A program made the position numbers and the translations under genes. The notes below the pieces were generated by a model. That model did no database searches, was not told the origin of the DNA, and worked only from the letters and a program-made list of their open reading frames with translations. Below are positions 25,870 to 34,979 of a DNA stretch of 48,000 nucleotides, piece by piece. Source of the DNA: Pseudofulvimonas gallinarii (GTDB lineage Bacteria > Pseudomonadota > Gammaproteobacteria > Xanthomonadales > UBA2363); NCBI RefSeq assembly GCF_004343305.1, contig NZ_SMAF01000024.1, positions 1 through 48,000 of the forward strand, written 5' to 3'. Positions within the stretch are counted from its first letter, which is position 1; each line of letters begins with the position of its first letter.

Positions 25870-26562
25870 ATGCGATCCAGCCCGCTGATTCTCGCCTTTG
25901 TTACCGCACTCGCCGGCTGTGGCGGACGTCCGGATCCGGCACCGCGAACGCCTGCCGGCGATGCCGCCGCGGCCCTCGCCAAGGCGCCGGCCGCCTTGTC
26001 CGGTCCCTCATTCGCCGACTGGATGGACCGGCTGGATGAATTGCTGCCCCATGGCGTCGCGACCCGGCTCGCCGATCGCGAGAACGCCACCGCGCGCCCG
26101 GTGAACTACAACCGCGGCCTGCAGCTGCGCTACGAGTGGGACACCGGACGCACCATCGCCTATGCCGGATCGCAGGTGCCCGCCTTCGATCGCATCACCG
26201 TGGGCGTGCCCCGCTCCGGGATCACGCCGGCCTTCTTCCGCAGCCGCTTCCAGGCGATCGATGCCGAAACCGTGGCGCGCATCCAGGCGGAGACGGTCAG
26301 GCAGGCCGAAGCCCGTGGCCTGGATGCATCGGCCGTGGCCGTCGCCCGCGACCTCGGCGCCGGACTGGCGCAGGTCTCGCCCATCGAGGATGTCCCCGGC
26401 CTGGGGGACGATGCGGTGTGGGAACTGCGCAAGAACGGACAGGCGCTGCACATACTGCTCAACGGCAGCGCCATCACCCTGGAAGTCGACCTGGGAGAGG
26501 ATCCGGATCGCAACAAGGCCGTGGCGACCGCCCTGGCACGTTCGATGATCGAACGGTTGTAA
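25870..26562 (+). CDS. Putative lipoprotein of unknown function
   Basis: 230 residues with a lipoprotein signal (L-A-G-C-G-G, Cys17), a Pro/Ala linker to about residue 40, then a mixed alpha/beta domain with D-W-M-D-R-L-D-E-L-L and a helical Glu/Ala-rich middle (about 130-165). AGGGAG lies eight bases upstream of the ATG. I do not recognise a family. It should be anchored in the outer membrane after Lgt and LspA processing (residues after the Cys are G-G, not Asp). It is divergent from the VWA gene. Confidence 0.7.
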   Translation: MRSSPLILAFVTALAGCGGRPDPAPRTPAGDAAAALAKAPAALSGPSFADWMDRLDELLPHGVATRLADRENATARPVNYNRGLQLRYEWDTGRTIAYAGSQVPAFDRITVGVPRSGITPAFFRSRFQAIDAETVARIQAETVRQAEARGLDASAVAVARDLGAGLAQVSPIEDVPGLGDDAVWELRKNGQALHILLNGSAITLEVDLGEDPDRNKAVATALARSMIERL

Positions 26563-26588
26563 ACCGGTACCCGGCGCGGACCGGCGTG

Positions 26589-26612
26589 CAATGGCGATGG
26601 CAATGGCGATGG
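26589..26612. repeat. Perfect 12-bp tandem duplication
   Basis: CAATGGCGATGG occurs twice, 26589-26600 and 26601-26612, in the short gap between the convergent lipoprotein and rhodanese genes. It is probably slippage-prone and non-coding. Confidence 0.7.
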
Positions 26613-26645
26613 CGGGCCAGGCCATCGTCCGGCCGCGCATGCCGT

Positions 26646-26960
26646 TCAGTGGCCGATGCCGAGTCCGGCAAGCCCGCCGCGCAGCGAGGCGACCTGCGCG
26701 AAGCCCTGTGCCTGCAGCCACTGCGCCAGATAAAGGCTGCGCACACCGTGGGCGCAGATGACAAGGTGCCTGCCGGGCCCGGGATCGACGGGCGCGCGGA
26801 GGAACTCGTCCATCGGCACCCAGCGATGCGGCGCCGGCACCGGCAGCTGCAGCCGCTCCTGCGCGGTACGGATGTCGACCAGCTGCCAGCCGTCGGCCAG
26901 CGCCGCGTCCAGCGAATCGAATTCAAGTTCCAGGGGGTTGGTTTCACGCATGACCGGCAC
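26646..26960 (-). CDS. Rhodanese-like single-domain protein
   Basis: 104 residues (an ATG three codons in, at 26951, is also possible). A single rhodanese domain with W-Q-L-V-D-I-R near residue 28, H-R-W-V-P-M-D-E-F, the active loop C69-A-H-G-V-R-S and a C-terminal L-R-G-G-L-A-G-L. The active Cys and loop Arg are present, so it may transfer sulfur or bind an oxyanion. It is cytosolic, with no partner domain. It lies 58 bp downstream of the DUF2799 lipoprotein gene on the same strand. Confidence 0.9.
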   Translation of the reverse strand: MPVMRETNPLELEFDSLDAALADGWQLVDIRTAQERLQLPVPAPHRWVPMDEFLRAPVDPGPGRHLVICAHGVRSLYLAQWLQAQGFAQVASLRGGLAGLGIGH

Positions 26961-27035
26961 GGTGCCAGCACGGCACCGTCGCGGTCAACGGTCGACGCCT
27001 GCCGAGCGCGCTGGAGCGGCGAGGATGCGTCGCCT

Positions 27036-27587
27036 TCAGTACGTGGCGGGATAGCCGCGTTCGCGGGCGCGCGACTCCAGGTCCCAGACCTGTCGCTGCA
27101 GGCGCCGGCGCTCGTCCTTGTAGTGATCCAGCCAGTGCCGGTCGGCCTCGCGGCTGACATCGGTGGCGTGTTCGTCGTTCATGGACTCGCGCAGCTCGGA
27201 GATCCGCCCTTCCACTTCAGTGATGCGCCGGCGCAGGTCGTAAATGTCCTGGCCGAGACGGTAGCCGTCGAGGAACCCGTAGTCCAGTTCCTGCGGACAC
27301 TGGCCGTGATAGTTGGCATCGCGCGCGCCCAGGCGGAAACCGTTGTCCGGCGCGCAGAAGCGCGGCAACGCATCCTGGTAACCGGCACGCCAGAGTCCGT
27401 GGTCGGGCACCACCCCGGCCTTGCCGCAGGCACGGACATGCCGGCTGATCGAACCGGGCTCAAAGCCGCCCAGCGCGTCCCGCTCACCCAGCGCGTACCA
27501 GTCGGCCTGATGGCACTGCTCCGGCGTCAGGCTGGCGCAGCCGGCCAGACCCGCCATCAGCAGAGCCCAACCCCAACGGATTCCCAT
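27036..27587 (-). CDS. DUF2799-type lipoprotein
   Basis: 183 residues from the ATG at 27587, preceded by GGAGG. Lipobox L-A-G-C-A (Cys17). The body has regularly spaced aromatic/Gly motifs (W-Y-A-L-G-E-R-D-A-L-G-G, Y-Q-D-A-L-P-R-F-C, N-G-F-R-L-G-A, G-F-L-D-G-Y-R-L-G) that match the DUF2799 pattern, and conserved cysteines. The C-terminal 60 residues are a charged coiled coil. The function is unknown in the family. It is expected on the outer membrane. The longer frame upstream is a shadow of MAPEG. Confidence 0.78.
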   Translation of the reverse strand: MGIRWGWALLMAGLAGCASLTPEQCHQADWYALGERDALGGFEPGSISRHVRACGKAGVVPDHGLWRAGYQDALPRFCAPDNGFRLGARDANYHGQCPQELDYGFLDGYRLGQDIYDLRRRITEVEGRISELRESMNDEHATDVSREADRHWLDHYKDERRRLQRQVWDLESRARERGYPATY

Positions 27588-27646
27588 CTGCCACCTCCCA
27601 TGGAAGTCGCGCCAGTGCGGCCGTTGCCACCGGCGCATCGAACACC

Positions 27647-28054
27647 TTAGATCGCGGTCAGCCACCACATGATCGACTGGTAGAGCAGCACGACCGCCAT
27701 GGCCACCATCGCCAGCAGCGTCAGGATCATGCCGCCCATCCGCAAGGCGCCTGGCCCGCCGCTGCGGCTCAGGCCGACCGCGTGCAGCGCGCGGCCCAGC
27801 AACAGGGTGGCGCCGAACACATGCAGCCATAGCGGCGCAATCAAGATCAGTTCCAGCACCAGCAGCTGCAGCAGGGCCAGCGGCAGGTATTCCACCGCAT
27901 TGGCGTGCGCCCGGATGCGACGGGCCAGGATGCGGTCGCCGTTGTCGCCCAGGGCGGCCCGGGCGGCGAATCGGCGCGCAATGACGCTGGCCGTGAGCAG
28001 CATGACCAGCACGACCGCCAGCGCGAGATAGAAAGCGGTGATCCGGGGCATCAT
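27647..28054 (-). CDS. MAPEG-family membrane protein
   Basis: 135 residues with four hydrophobic helices. The MAPEG hallmark, R-I-R-A-H-A-N-A-V-E-Y-L-P near residue 46, is the glutathione-binding type segment. The bacterial family includes small inner-membrane proteins related to microsomal glutathione transferases, mostly of unknown substrate. It lies 15 bp after the DUF4920 gene on the same strand. Confidence 0.87.
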   Translation of the reverse strand: MMPRITAFYLALAVVLVMLLTASVIARRFAARAALGDNGDRILARRIRAHANAVEYLPLALLQLLVLELILIAPLWLHVFGATLLLGRALHAVGLSRSGGPGALRMGGMILTLLAMVAMAVVLLYQSIMWWLTAI

Positions 28055-28069
28055 GGCGACCGCCAGGGC

Positions 28070-28516
28070 TCAGGGCGCCGGCAGCAGCCGGATGCTGCGT
28101 GCGTCGATGCGGTATTCGACCTGTTCGCCGCTGACCTCGTCCGGGTCGCGACCACCATCCTCGGCGAGATGCTTCGCGAACGCCTCGCTCAGCGTGCGCT
28201 TGCCGAGCCGGCCGAAGACCACTGCCTCACCCTGGAAATCCCGGGGCAGGAAAAAACGGTGCCCGGTGAAGACGCGCGCATGGCGGTCGCCTTCGGCCAG
28301 CACCAGCCAGCAGCCGCGGTTCTGGCAGACCTCGGTGACGCGCCCCTCGAACTTGCCATAGCGACCCGTCCAGGTGCTGTCGTTGTCCAGCGCGGCGCCA
28401 ATGCCGATGGGCCGGCCCAGCGGCATGTCCTCGCCGTGCTGCTCCGCCGTCTGCGCCATTGCCAGTCCACCGGCACAGACCAGCGCTGCCACCGTCATCA
28501 CACGCCACTGCTTCAT
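28070..28516 (-). CDS. DUF4920-type secreted protein
   Basis: 148 residues from the ATG at 28516 with a signal peptide (about 1-22, ending A-M-A). The mature protein contains W-T-G-R-Y-G-K-F-E-G-R-V-T-E-V-C-Q-N-R-G-C-W, with the C-x4-C-W pattern of DUF4920, a beta-rich domain related to OB-type folds in which the cysteines may bind a metal. The biochemical role is unknown. It lies 15 bp upstream of MAPEG and is divergent from lgt. Confidence 0.8.
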   Translation of the reverse strand: MKQWRVMTVAALVCAGGLAMAQTAEQHGEDMPLGRPIGIGAALDNDSTWTGRYGKFEGRVTEVCQNRGCWLVLAEGDRHARVFTGHRFFLPRDFQGEAVVFGRLGKRTLSEAFAKHLAEDGGRDPDEVSGEQVEYRIDARSIRLLPAP

Positions 28517-28669
28517 GGAACCGATCTCCCGGGATGATTGGATCGGCGCCGACCCCATGGCGGCACCTGTGCGGGCATTCTACGCCAGCCGCGCGCGGCG
28601 CCGACCGGCCAGTTCCTGCGAAGCCGGGGGCGTCCACGGCATAATCGCGACCTTGCCACGGCGAAACCC

Positions 28670-29551
28670 ATGACTCCTTACGTCCACGCCATCGATCCGG
28701 TCGCCATCAGCGTCGGGCCGCTCTCCATCCACTGGTACGGCCTGATGTACCTGGTCGCGTTCGGCCTGGCCTGGTGGCTGGGTCGGGTCCGACTGGCGGC
28801 GGGGCGCCTGCCGGTCAGCGACAAGGCCTTCGGCGACCTGCTGTTCCACGGCATGCTGGGCGTGATCCTGGGCGGCCGGCTCGGCTACATCTTTTTCTAC
28901 AACTTCAACGAATGGCTCGCGGACCCGGCGATGATCATCCGCGTCTGGGAAGGCGGCATGAGCTTCCATGGCGGCCTGATCGGCGTCCTGGTCGCGCTGT
29001 GGTTGTGGACGCGCAGCCACAAGCTGCACTTCTTCGACACCGTGGACTTCGTCGCGCCACTGGTGCCGACGGGCCTGCTGGCCGGGCGCATCGGCAATTT
29101 CATCGGTGGCGAACTCTGGGGCCGCAGCACCGGCTCCGCGCTCGGCGTGATCTTTCCGCACGCCCCGGGCGTGCCGGCAGTACCGGTCGCTGAGCTTCAA
29201 TCGCTGGCGGCCTCCGGCGCGCTCGAAGGCCTGGCACGACATCCTTCGCAGCTGTACCAGGCGGCGCTGGAAGGCGCGCTGATGTTTGCCATCCTGTGGT
29301 GGTTCTCGTCACGGCCGCGGCCGCGGTATGCGGTGTCCGGCATGTTCGCGCTGCTGTACGGCCTGTTCCGTTTTGCCGTCGAATTCGTCCGCGAGCCGGA
29401 TGCGCACCTGGGCTTCATCGCCGGCGGCTGGCTGACCATGGGCATGCTGCTGAGCCTGCCGCTGGTCGCCGTCGGCCTCTGGCTGCTCTGGCTCTCGCGT
29501 CGCTCGCCGACGCTGTCGCCGATGCCTCGCCCAGCGGAGCGGCCGACATGA
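28670..29551 (+). CDS. lgt: Prolipoprotein diacylglyceryl transferase Lgt
   Basis: 293 residues from the ATG at 28670, the start of the family N-terminus. It transfers diacylglycerol from phosphatidylglycerol to the lipobox Cys, the first step of lipoprotein maturation, in the inner membrane. Visible signatures: I-H-W-Y-G-L-M-Y near residue 20, the Lgt motif [14 protein letters not shown] near 140, and H-P-S-Q-L-Y. It has seven membrane helices. Its stop overlaps thyA as ATGA, starting the lgt-thyA-folA operon. Confidence 0.97.
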   Translation: MTPYVHAIDPVAISVGPLSIHWYGLMYLVAFGLAWWLGRVRLAAGRLPVSDKAFGDLLFHGMLGVILGGRLGYIFFYNFNEWLADPAMIIRVWEGGMSFHGGLIGVLVALWLWTRSHKLHFFDTVDFVAPLVPTGLLAGRIGNFIGGELWGRSTGSALGVIFPHAPGVPAVPVAELQSLAASGALEGLARHPSQLYQAALEGALMFAILWWFSSRPRPRYAVSGMFALLYGLFRFAVEFVREPDAHLGFIAGGWLTMGMLLSLPLVAVGLWLLWLSRRSPTLSPMPRPAERPT

Positions 29552-30342
29552 AGACCTACCTCGACCTGCTGCGCGACGTGCTCGACAACGGTGTCGCCAA
29601 GGGCGACCGCACGGGCACCGGCACGCGCAGCGTGTTCGGCCGCCAGATCCGTTTCGACCTGGCACAGGGCTTCCCGCTGGTGACCACCAAACGGCTGCAC
29701 CTCAAGTCCATCATCCACGAACTGCTGTGGTTCCTGCGTGGCGACACGAATGTCGCCTACCTGCGCGAACATGGCGTCACGATCTGGGACGAATGGGCGA
29801 ATGCGGACGGCGGACTCGGCCCGGTGTACGGCTACCAGTGGCGCGCCTGGCCGACGCCCGATGGCCGCTCGATCGACCAGATCCAGCGCGTGATCGGGGA
29901 AATCCGTCGCAATCCCGATTCGCGGCGGCTGCTGGTCAGCGCCTGGAACGTCGGCGAGCTCGACGCCATGGCGCTGCAACCCTGCCACGCGCTGTTCCAG
30001 TTCCATGTCGCCGACGGCCGCCTGAGCTGCCAGCTCTACCAGCGCTCCGCCGACATCTTCCTGGGCGTGCCCTTCAATATCGCCAGCTACGCGCTGCTGA
30101 CGCACATGGTGGCGCAGGTGACCGGCCTCACCGCCGGCGATTTCGTGCACAGCTTCGGCGACCTGCACCTGTACGACAACCACGTCGAGCAGGCGCACGA
30201 ACAGCTGCGGCGCGAACCACATGCGCCGCCGCGCCTGCGGCTGAATCCGGGCGTCACAGACATCGACGCGTTCCGCTTCGAGGACATCGCCGTCGAGGAC
30301 TACCGCTTCCATCCCGCCATCAAGGCACCGGTGGCGGTATGA
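29548..30342 (+). CDS. thyA: Thymidylate synthase
   Basis: 264 residues, exactly the Escherichia coli length. It methylates dUMP with methylene-tetrahydrofolate, giving dTMP and dihydrofolate. The active Cys lies in A-L-Q-P-C-H-A near residue 146, with Y-Q-R-S-A-D, N-I-A-S-Y and D-L-H-L-Y-D-N-H also present. It overlaps lgt by 4 bp upstream and folA by 4 bp downstream. The product dihydrofolate is the substrate of the next gene. Confidence 0.98.
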   Translation: MKTYLDLLRDVLDNGVAKGDRTGTGTRSVFGRQIRFDLAQGFPLVTTKRLHLKSIIHELLWFLRGDTNVAYLREHGVTIWDEWANADGGLGPVYGYQWRAWPTPDGRSIDQIQRVIGEIRRNPDSRRLLVSAWNVGELDAMALQPCHALFQFHVADGRLSCQLYQRSADIFLGVPFNIASYALLTHMVAQVTGLTAGDFVHSFGDLHLYDNHVEQAHEQLRREPHAPPRLRLNPGVTDIDAFRFEDIAVEDYRFHPAIKAPVAV

Positions 30343-30833
30343 GCGGGCCGCTGGCGCTGGTGGCGGCACTGGATCGCAACCGTGCGATCGGCCGCGGCAA
30401 TGCCCTGCCCTGGCATCTGCCGAAAGACCTGAAGCGCTTCAAGCGGCTGACGCTGGGCCAGCCGGTGCTGATGGGCCGGAAGACGGCGGAAAGCATCGGC
30501 TTCGCACTGCCCGGTCGCGACAACCTGGTGCTGACGCGCAGCGGCCGCGCACCCTTCACCGGCCAGGTGGCGGTGTCGTCGCTGGACGACGCCCGCGCCA
30601 TGGCCGGGTCGCGCACGCTCTTCGTGATCGGCGGCGGCGACGTCTTCGAGCAGGCGCTGCCGCACGCCTCGTTCCTGCACCTGACCTGGGTCGATACCGC
30701 CATCGACGACGCAGACGCCTGGTTCCCGGATTTCGATCCTGTGCAGTGGATTGCCATCGGCGAAGAACGTCTCGACGCCGACACGCGCCACGCCTTCGCC
30801 TGCCACGTCGTCGATTACCGCCGCGCGCCCTGA
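30339..30833 (+). CDS. folA: Dihydrofolate reductase
   Basis: 164 residues from the ATG at 30339. It regenerates tetrahydrofolate with NADPH after ThyA. Motifs: [21 protein letters not shown] near residue 21-31, [10 protein letters not shown], and V-I-G-G-G-D-V-F near 95. The active acid follows the P-W-H-L-P-K motif (Asp in K-D-L). The 4-bp overlap with thyA fits tight co-expression. Confidence 0.96.
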   Translation: MSGPLALVAALDRNRAIGRGNALPWHLPKDLKRFKRLTLGQPVLMGRKTAESIGFALPGRDNLVLTRSGRAPFTGQVAVSSLDDARAMAGSRTLFVIGGGDVFEQALPHASFLHLTWVDTAIDDADAWFPDFDPVQWIAIGEERLDADTRHAFACHVVDYRRAP

Positions 30834-30884
30834 TCCGCAGCACGCTGCGCAGCGGGGCAGAAAAAACGCGGGGAAAACCGGCGC

Positions 30885-31499
30885 TCAGGGATCGACCCGG
30901 ACCGCCCGCAATTGCAGGCGCAGCGCCACCTGCGAGGACAGCGTCAGGCGGCGGCTCTCCATGCCGAACTGCCGCCGGTTGATCTCGCCACTGACGTCGA
31001 TCATGCACGCCGACTGGTCCGGCTGGCACCGGGCCGGCGCGACCCGGAAACGCACGGCGCGTTCGACGCCGCGCAGGACAAGCTGTCCGGTCAGCACGCC
31101 TCCCTCACGCAGCAGCGATTCCGGGGCCGGATCCGAGCGGAACACGACCAGGGGGTGGCGGGTGACACTGAAGAACTCCGACGAGCGCGCCCAGGACAGG
31201 TAGCGTTCCGGCGAGATCTCCAGCGAGGTGGCATCGATGCGGGTTTCGATCCGCCAGGCACGCGCGACCGGATCCCACGTCGATCCACCTTCGAAACGCG
31301 GGAAGCGGCCATGGATGCCGATCATGCCCAGCGCCGCCAGCTCGAAGTCGATGCGGCTGTCGTCCGGCTCGAATCGCCAGGCGGTGGCCGCCTCGCCGGT
31401 GTCGGGGTGACCCGCCGGTCGCTCATCGGCCAGGGCGGGGGCCACGCAGGCGGTGCAAGCTGCCATCAGGAAAACCGTCCAGACGGCCGGAACGCCCAT
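30885..31499 (-). CDS. Secreted YceI-like lipocalin-fold protein
   Basis: 204 residues from the ATG at 31499 with a signal peptide (about 1-25, ending A-L-A). The mature domain has YceI-type strands: W-R-F-E-P-D-D-S-R-I-D-F near residue 40, G-R-F-P-R-F-E-G, Y-L-S-W-A-R-S-S-E-F-F and G-Q-L-V-L-R-G-V. YceI proteins bind isoprenoid or lipid ligands in the periplasm. Identity to the family is moderate by eye. It lies 28 bp after apaH on the same strand and converges with folA. Confidence 0.75.
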   Translation of the reverse strand: MGVPAVWTVFLMAACTACVAPALADERPAGHPDTGEAATAWRFEPDDSRIDFELAALGMIGIHGRFPRFEGGSTWDPVARAWRIETRIDATSLEISPERYLSWARSSEFFSVTRHPLVVFRSDPAPESLLREGGVLTGQLVLRGVERAVRFRVAPARCQPDQSACMIDVSGEINRRQFGMESRRLTLSSQVALRLQLRAVRVDP

Positions 31500-31527
31500 G
31501 GAGTGCCGTAACGCGCCCGCTCCGGAA

Positions 31528-32376
31528 TCAGTCGTCCGCGCCATTGCGGAACCGCTCGGGGCGCGCAGGCACCTGGACCACCTGCGGTACCGGGCTGTCC
31601 AGGCGCAATGCGGTGAGGTAGCCGCCCCAGACGCAGCCGGTGTCGATGGCATGGACGCCCAGCCCCATGAACAGGCCCAGCGCCGACCAGTGCCCGCAGA
31701 CCACGCGGCTGCCGATGGGCTTGCGACCCGGTGCCGCGAACCAGGTGTACAGGCCGGGCTTCTGCGTACCCGGCGGCCCCTTCTCGCTGAAGTCGAGGCG
31801 GCCGCGCGGGGTCACGTAGCGCATGCGCGTCAGCACATTGATGGTCGCGCGCCAGCGTTCGACGCCACGCAGGCGCGGATGCCAGAGGTCCGGCCGGTTG
31901 CCGAACATCTGTCGCAGCAGGCGCTGCGGTTCCTTGCCGCGCAAGCGCTGCTCGACCTCGGCGGCGTGGCGCAGGGTGTCCTGCACGGTCCACGACGGCG
32001 CCACACCGGCATGCACCATCAGGAAATCGAGGCCGGGATCGTGATGGGCGAGCTTGCAGTGCCGCAGCCACTCGACGAGGCTGTCGCGGTCGTCGGCGAA
32101 CAGCACGCGGCGCAGGTCCGGATTCACGCGCGCCTGCTCGTCCTCGCGCCGGTGCGCGATCGCCAGCAGGCTCAGGTCGTGGTTGCCGAGCACTACGGTG
32201 GCGGATTCGCCCAGGCCCTGCACCAGGCGCAGCACTTCCAGCGACTGTCCGCCGCGGTTGACCAGGTCGCCACAGAACCAGACGCGATCCTGCGCCGGAT
32301 CGAATCGCAGGGTGTCGAGCAGGTGGGCCAGCTCGTCGTGGCAGCCCTGGATGTCGCCGATCGCATAGACCGCCAT
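31528..32376 (-). CDS. apaH: Symmetrical bis(5'-nucleosyl)-tetraphosphatase ApaH
   Basis: 282 residues, standard. It splits Ap4A into two ADP and also removes Np4 caps from RNA in Escherichia coli. Metallophosphatase motifs are visible: G-D-I-Q-G-C near residue 7, G-D-L-V-N-R-G near 36, G-N-H-D near 64, and later H-A-G and H-W. It lies 12 bp downstream of apaG, the usual apaG-apaH pair. Confidence 0.97.
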   Translation of the reverse strand: MAVYAIGDIQGCHDELAHLLDTLRFDPAQDRVWFCGDLVNRGGQSLEVLRLVQGLGESATVVLGNHDLSLLAIAHRREDEQARVNPDLRRVLFADDRDSLVEWLRHCKLAHHDPGLDFLMVHAGVAPSWTVQDTLRHAAEVEQRLRGKEPQRLLRQMFGNRPDLWHPRLRGVERWRATINVLTRMRYVTPRGRLDFSEKGPPGTQKPGLYTWFAAPGRKPIGSRVVCGHWSALGLFMGLGVHAIDTGCVWGGYLTALRLDSPVPQVVQVPARPERFRNGADD

Positions 32377-32388
32377 GGTGTCGGCGGT

Positions 32389-32781
32389 TCAGTGCAGGGT
32401 GCGTGGAACGGACAGCGTGAACTGCGGGATCGGCGCTTCGAACCGTGTGCCGTCGTCGGCAAGCAGCTGGTAGCTGCCGCACATGGTGCCGACGGCGGTT
32501 TCCAGCACCGCACCGGAGGTGTATTCAAAGCTGTCGCCGGGCCGCATCCACGGCTGCTCGCCGACCACGCCTTCGCCGGAAACTTCCTCGACCTTGCCAT
32601 TCGCATCGGTGATGCGCCAGAAGCGGCTGATCAGGCGCGCGGGCACGTTGCCGGTGTTCTGGATCGTGATCGTGTAGGCGAAGACGTAGCGGTTGTCGGC
32701 TGGCTGTGACTGGTCGTCGAGGAACCGGGTCTGCACCCGGATATCGAGAAGGTACTGGCTGTCGTCGTCCATGGTTGCCAT
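32389..32781 (-). CDS. apaG: ApaG (CorD-like beta-sandwich protein)
   Basis: 130 residues from the ATG at 32781; an ATG three codons in (32772) also fits. The family core is present: [13 protein letters not shown] near residue 33, [26 protein letters not shown] and M-C-G-S-Y-Q. ApaG is a small immunoglobulin-like protein linked with cobalt and magnesium resistance, of unknown chemistry. Its apaH neighbour supports the call. Confidence 0.95.
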   Translation of the reverse strand: MATMDDDSQYLLDIRVQTRFLDDQSQPADNRYVFAYTITIQNTGNVPARLISRFWRITDANGKVEEVSGEGVVGEQPWMRPGDSFEYTSGAVLETAVGTMCGSYQLLADDGTRFEAPIPQFTLSVPRTLH

Positions 32782-32816
32782 GACAGCAAAGCGCGCGCGC
32801 GGATGCAACAGGCGGA

Positions 32817-33638
32817 TCAGCGGCGCGTGCCGCTGGTGGCGTCGTCGTGACCGCGCACGACGTAGTCGTCGTCGGACAGCATGTCCAGGTTCGGGTGCAC
32901 TGTCAGCTCGCGTTTCTTGCGCTCCTGGCGGCGCTTCGACCACAGGTTGAGCGCCTCCACGCCGGCCGAGAACGCCATGGCGAAATACAGGTAGCCGCGC
33001 GGGATATGCACGTCGAAACCATCGGCGATCAGCGCCATGCCGACCAGGATCAGGAACGACAGCGCCAGCATCTTCACCGTTGGATGGGTGTCGATGAAAT
33101 CGCCCAGCGGATTGGCCGCGAAGATCATGATCGCCACAGCCAGCAGGATGGCCGCGACCATGACCGGGATGTGGTCGACCATGCCGACGGCGGTGATGAC
33201 GCTGTCCAGCGAGAACACGATGTCGATGACGGCGATCTGCGCGATCACCATGCCGAAGGTGGTACCAGCCTTGCCGATGGCGGAATCGTGCTGTTCCTCC
33301 TCGCCCTCGACCGCGGCGTGGATCTCCATCGTGCCCTTGATGAGCAGGAACAGGCCGCCGGCGATGAGAACCAGGTCGCGGATCGAGATTTCCTGTCCGA
33401 AGGCCGAGAACAGCGTCGACTCCATCCTCGCCAGGAACGCCAGGCTGATGAGCAGCAGGATGCGCGTCACACAGGCCAGGGCGAGGCCGAACTTGCGCGC
33501 GAAGGGGCGCTGGTCGGCAGGCAGGCGACCGACGACGATGGAGATGAACACGAGGTTGTCGACGCCCAGCACGATTTCCAGCGCCGACAGCGTGAACAAC
33601 GCGATCCAGATGTTGGGGTCGAATATCCAGTCGAACAT
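32817..33638 (-). CDS. TerC-family membrane protein (YoaE/MeeF type)
   Basis: 273 residues with about seven membrane helices. TerC signature acids are present: [11 protein letters not shown] near residue 20 and [12 protein letters not shown] near 139. Members export manganese or other metals, some for secreted enzymes. The cytosolic tail is charged and ends G-T-R-R. Only 13 bp separate it from dgkA, so there is no room for the yybP-ykoY riboswitch that precedes some relatives, at least directly upstream. The metal specificity cannot be told. Confidence 0.9.
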   Translation of the reverse strand: MFDWIFDPNIWIALFTLSALEIVLGVDNLVFISIVVGRLPADQRPFARKFGLALACVTRILLLISLAFLARMESTLFSAFGQEISIRDLVLIAGGLFLLIKGTMEIHAAVEGEEEQHDSAIGKAGTTFGMVIAQIAVIDIVFSLDSVITAVGMVDHIPVMVAAILLAVAIMIFAANPLGDFIDTHPTVKMLALSFLILVGMALIADGFDVHIPRGYLYFAMAFSAGVEALNLWSKRRQERKKRELTVHPNLDMLSDDDYVVRGHDDATSGTRR

Positions 33639-33651
33639 GGTGAATGCGTTC

Positions 33652-34023
33652 CTAGAAGAGCCGGGGTCCGAGGATCAGCAGCCAGCACGCGAGCACATTG
33701 ACCAGAGCCAGCAGCACCGCCGCTGAACCCATGTCCTTGGCGCGTCCGGCCAGCTCGTGCCGCTCCGGCGAGGCGCGATCGACGACCGCCTCGATGGCTG
33801 AATTGATCATTTCCACGATCAGCACCAGCAGCAGGCTGCCCAGCAGGATGGCGCGCTCGACACCGCTCCGGCCGAGCCAGAGCGCCAGGGGTGCGAACAG
33901 GACGAAAAGGTAGATTTCGAGCCGGAATGCCGGCTCATGGCGCATCGCCGCGCCCAGGCCCTTCAGCGACCAGCCGAACGCTCGCCACAGGTGCCGTGGC
34001 CCTCGTGGTGAAGTGCTGGCCAT
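33652..34023 (-). CDS. dgkA: Diacylglycerol kinase DgkA
   Basis: 123 residues with three membrane helices, standard for prokaryotic DgkA. It recycles diacylglycerol, made when phospholipid head groups are used in membrane-derived oligosaccharide or LPS modification. The catalytic E-M-I-N-S-A-I-E-A-V-V-D-R segment is near residue 70, and A-K-D-M-G-S-A-A-V near 95. It lies 13 bp upstream of the terC gene. Confidence 0.96.
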   Translation of the reverse strand: MASTSPRGPRHLWRAFGWSLKGLGAAMRHEPAFRLEIYLFVLFAPLALWLGRSGVERAILLGSLLLVLIVEMINSAIEAVVDRASPERHELAGRAKDMGSAAVLLALVNVLACWLLILGPRLF

Positions 34024-34187
34024 TGGATCAGGCGCCGGCGAGGTTCATCGGCAGGCCGCTGGCGATGCCACACCCGCGCAGTCGCTCGCGGGCCTCAGAG
34101 ATCGCACGGGGCATCGGCATGGGACGGAAGGCAGGCTCGGACGGCCGGCTATGATGCCAACTGCTCGCCTGGACAACAAGTTGCCAA

Positions 34188-34976
34188 TCACGCCTTCGGC
34201 CTGCCAGGCGCGCCCGGGCGGGACCGCGGGCGCGCCGGTGGCGCCGCGCTGGCCGGTGCCAGCGCCCGCACTTCCGCCGCAACCAGCGGGCGCCACGCGC
34301 CCTTCGCCAGCTCGCCCAGCTCCAGTGTTCCGATCGCGACGCGGACCAGCCGCTGCACGTTGGCGTCACAGGCGGCCAGCATGCGCCGGATCTGCCGGTT
34401 GCGCCCTTCGGCGAGGACGAACGCCAGCCAGCTTGACCGCGTGCCCGTGCGCAGCACCTCGACGCTGACCGCGCGCAGGTGCTCGCCACGGTCGTCGATC
34501 CCGCCGCGCAGGCGCCCAAGCAGGCCATCGTCGGCGACGCGGTCGATCTGTACGTGGTAGTGCTTGGGCACACCGCTGCCGGGGCGCGTGACCGCCGCCG
34601 CCCATGCACTGTCGTTGCTGAAAAGCAGCAGGCCCTCACTGGCCTGATCGAGCCGGCCGACCGGCGCGATCCAGGGCGCGCCGGCATCGGCCAGGCATTC
34701 GTAGACCGTGCCGCGACCGCGCTCGTCGCTGCGCGTGGTCACCAGGCCACGCGGCTTGTTGAGCATCAGGTAGACCGGCGCGGCCGCGCCGACCGGCTGG
34801 CCATCGACCGCGATGTCGGTCGCGCCCAGGGCCGTGCGGCGCTCGGGATCCCGGCACGGCCGACCCGCGACCGACACGCGACCGGCGCGGATCCACTGTT
34901 CGGCCTGGCTGCGCGAGCAGACGCCGCGCTTGCTCAGCACGCGCGCGAGGCCGTACTCGGGAATGCGCCCCGGCAC
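34188..34976 (-). CDS. RsuA/RluB/E/F-family pseudouridine synthase
   Basis: 262 residues from a GTG at 34976. An S4 RNA-binding domain (about 10-65: L-S-K-R-G-V-C-S-R-S-Q-A-E) is followed by the RsuA-type catalytic domain with P-V-G-R-L-D-Q-A-S-E-G-L-L-L near residue 105 (catalytic Asp in R-L-D) and G-R-N-R-Q-I-R-R-M near 196. The C-terminus is an Ala/Pro/Arg-rich tail. It modifies a uridine in rRNA, but which site (RsuA, RluB, RluE or RluF) is not clear. It begins 3 bp after the isoaspartyl peptidase stop. Confidence 0.88.
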   Translation of the reverse strand: MPGRIPEYGLARVLSKRGVCSRSQAEQWIRAGRVSVAGRPCRDPERRTALGATDIAVDGQPVGAAAPVYLMLNKPRGLVTTRSDERGRGTVYECLADAGAPWIAPVGRLDQASEGLLLFSNDSAWAAAVTRPGSGVPKHYHVQIDRVADDGLLGRLRGGIDDRGEHLRAVSVEVLRTGTRSSWLAFVLAEGRNRQIRRMLAACDANVQRLVRVAIGTLELGELAKGAWRPLVAAEVRALAPASAAPPARPRSRPGAPGRPKA

Positions 34977-34979
34977 GCG

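Noticed and set aside
30834-30884. Intrinsic terminator at the CGCTGCGCAGCG palindrome and A/T run after folA
   Set aside because: The palindrome (near 30843-30854) is short, and its six-base A run reads as T only on the minus strand, where it precedes rather than follows the stem.
33639-33651. yybP-ykoY manganese riboswitch before the terC-family gene
   Set aside because: Only 13 bp separate it from dgkA, too short for the riboswitch.
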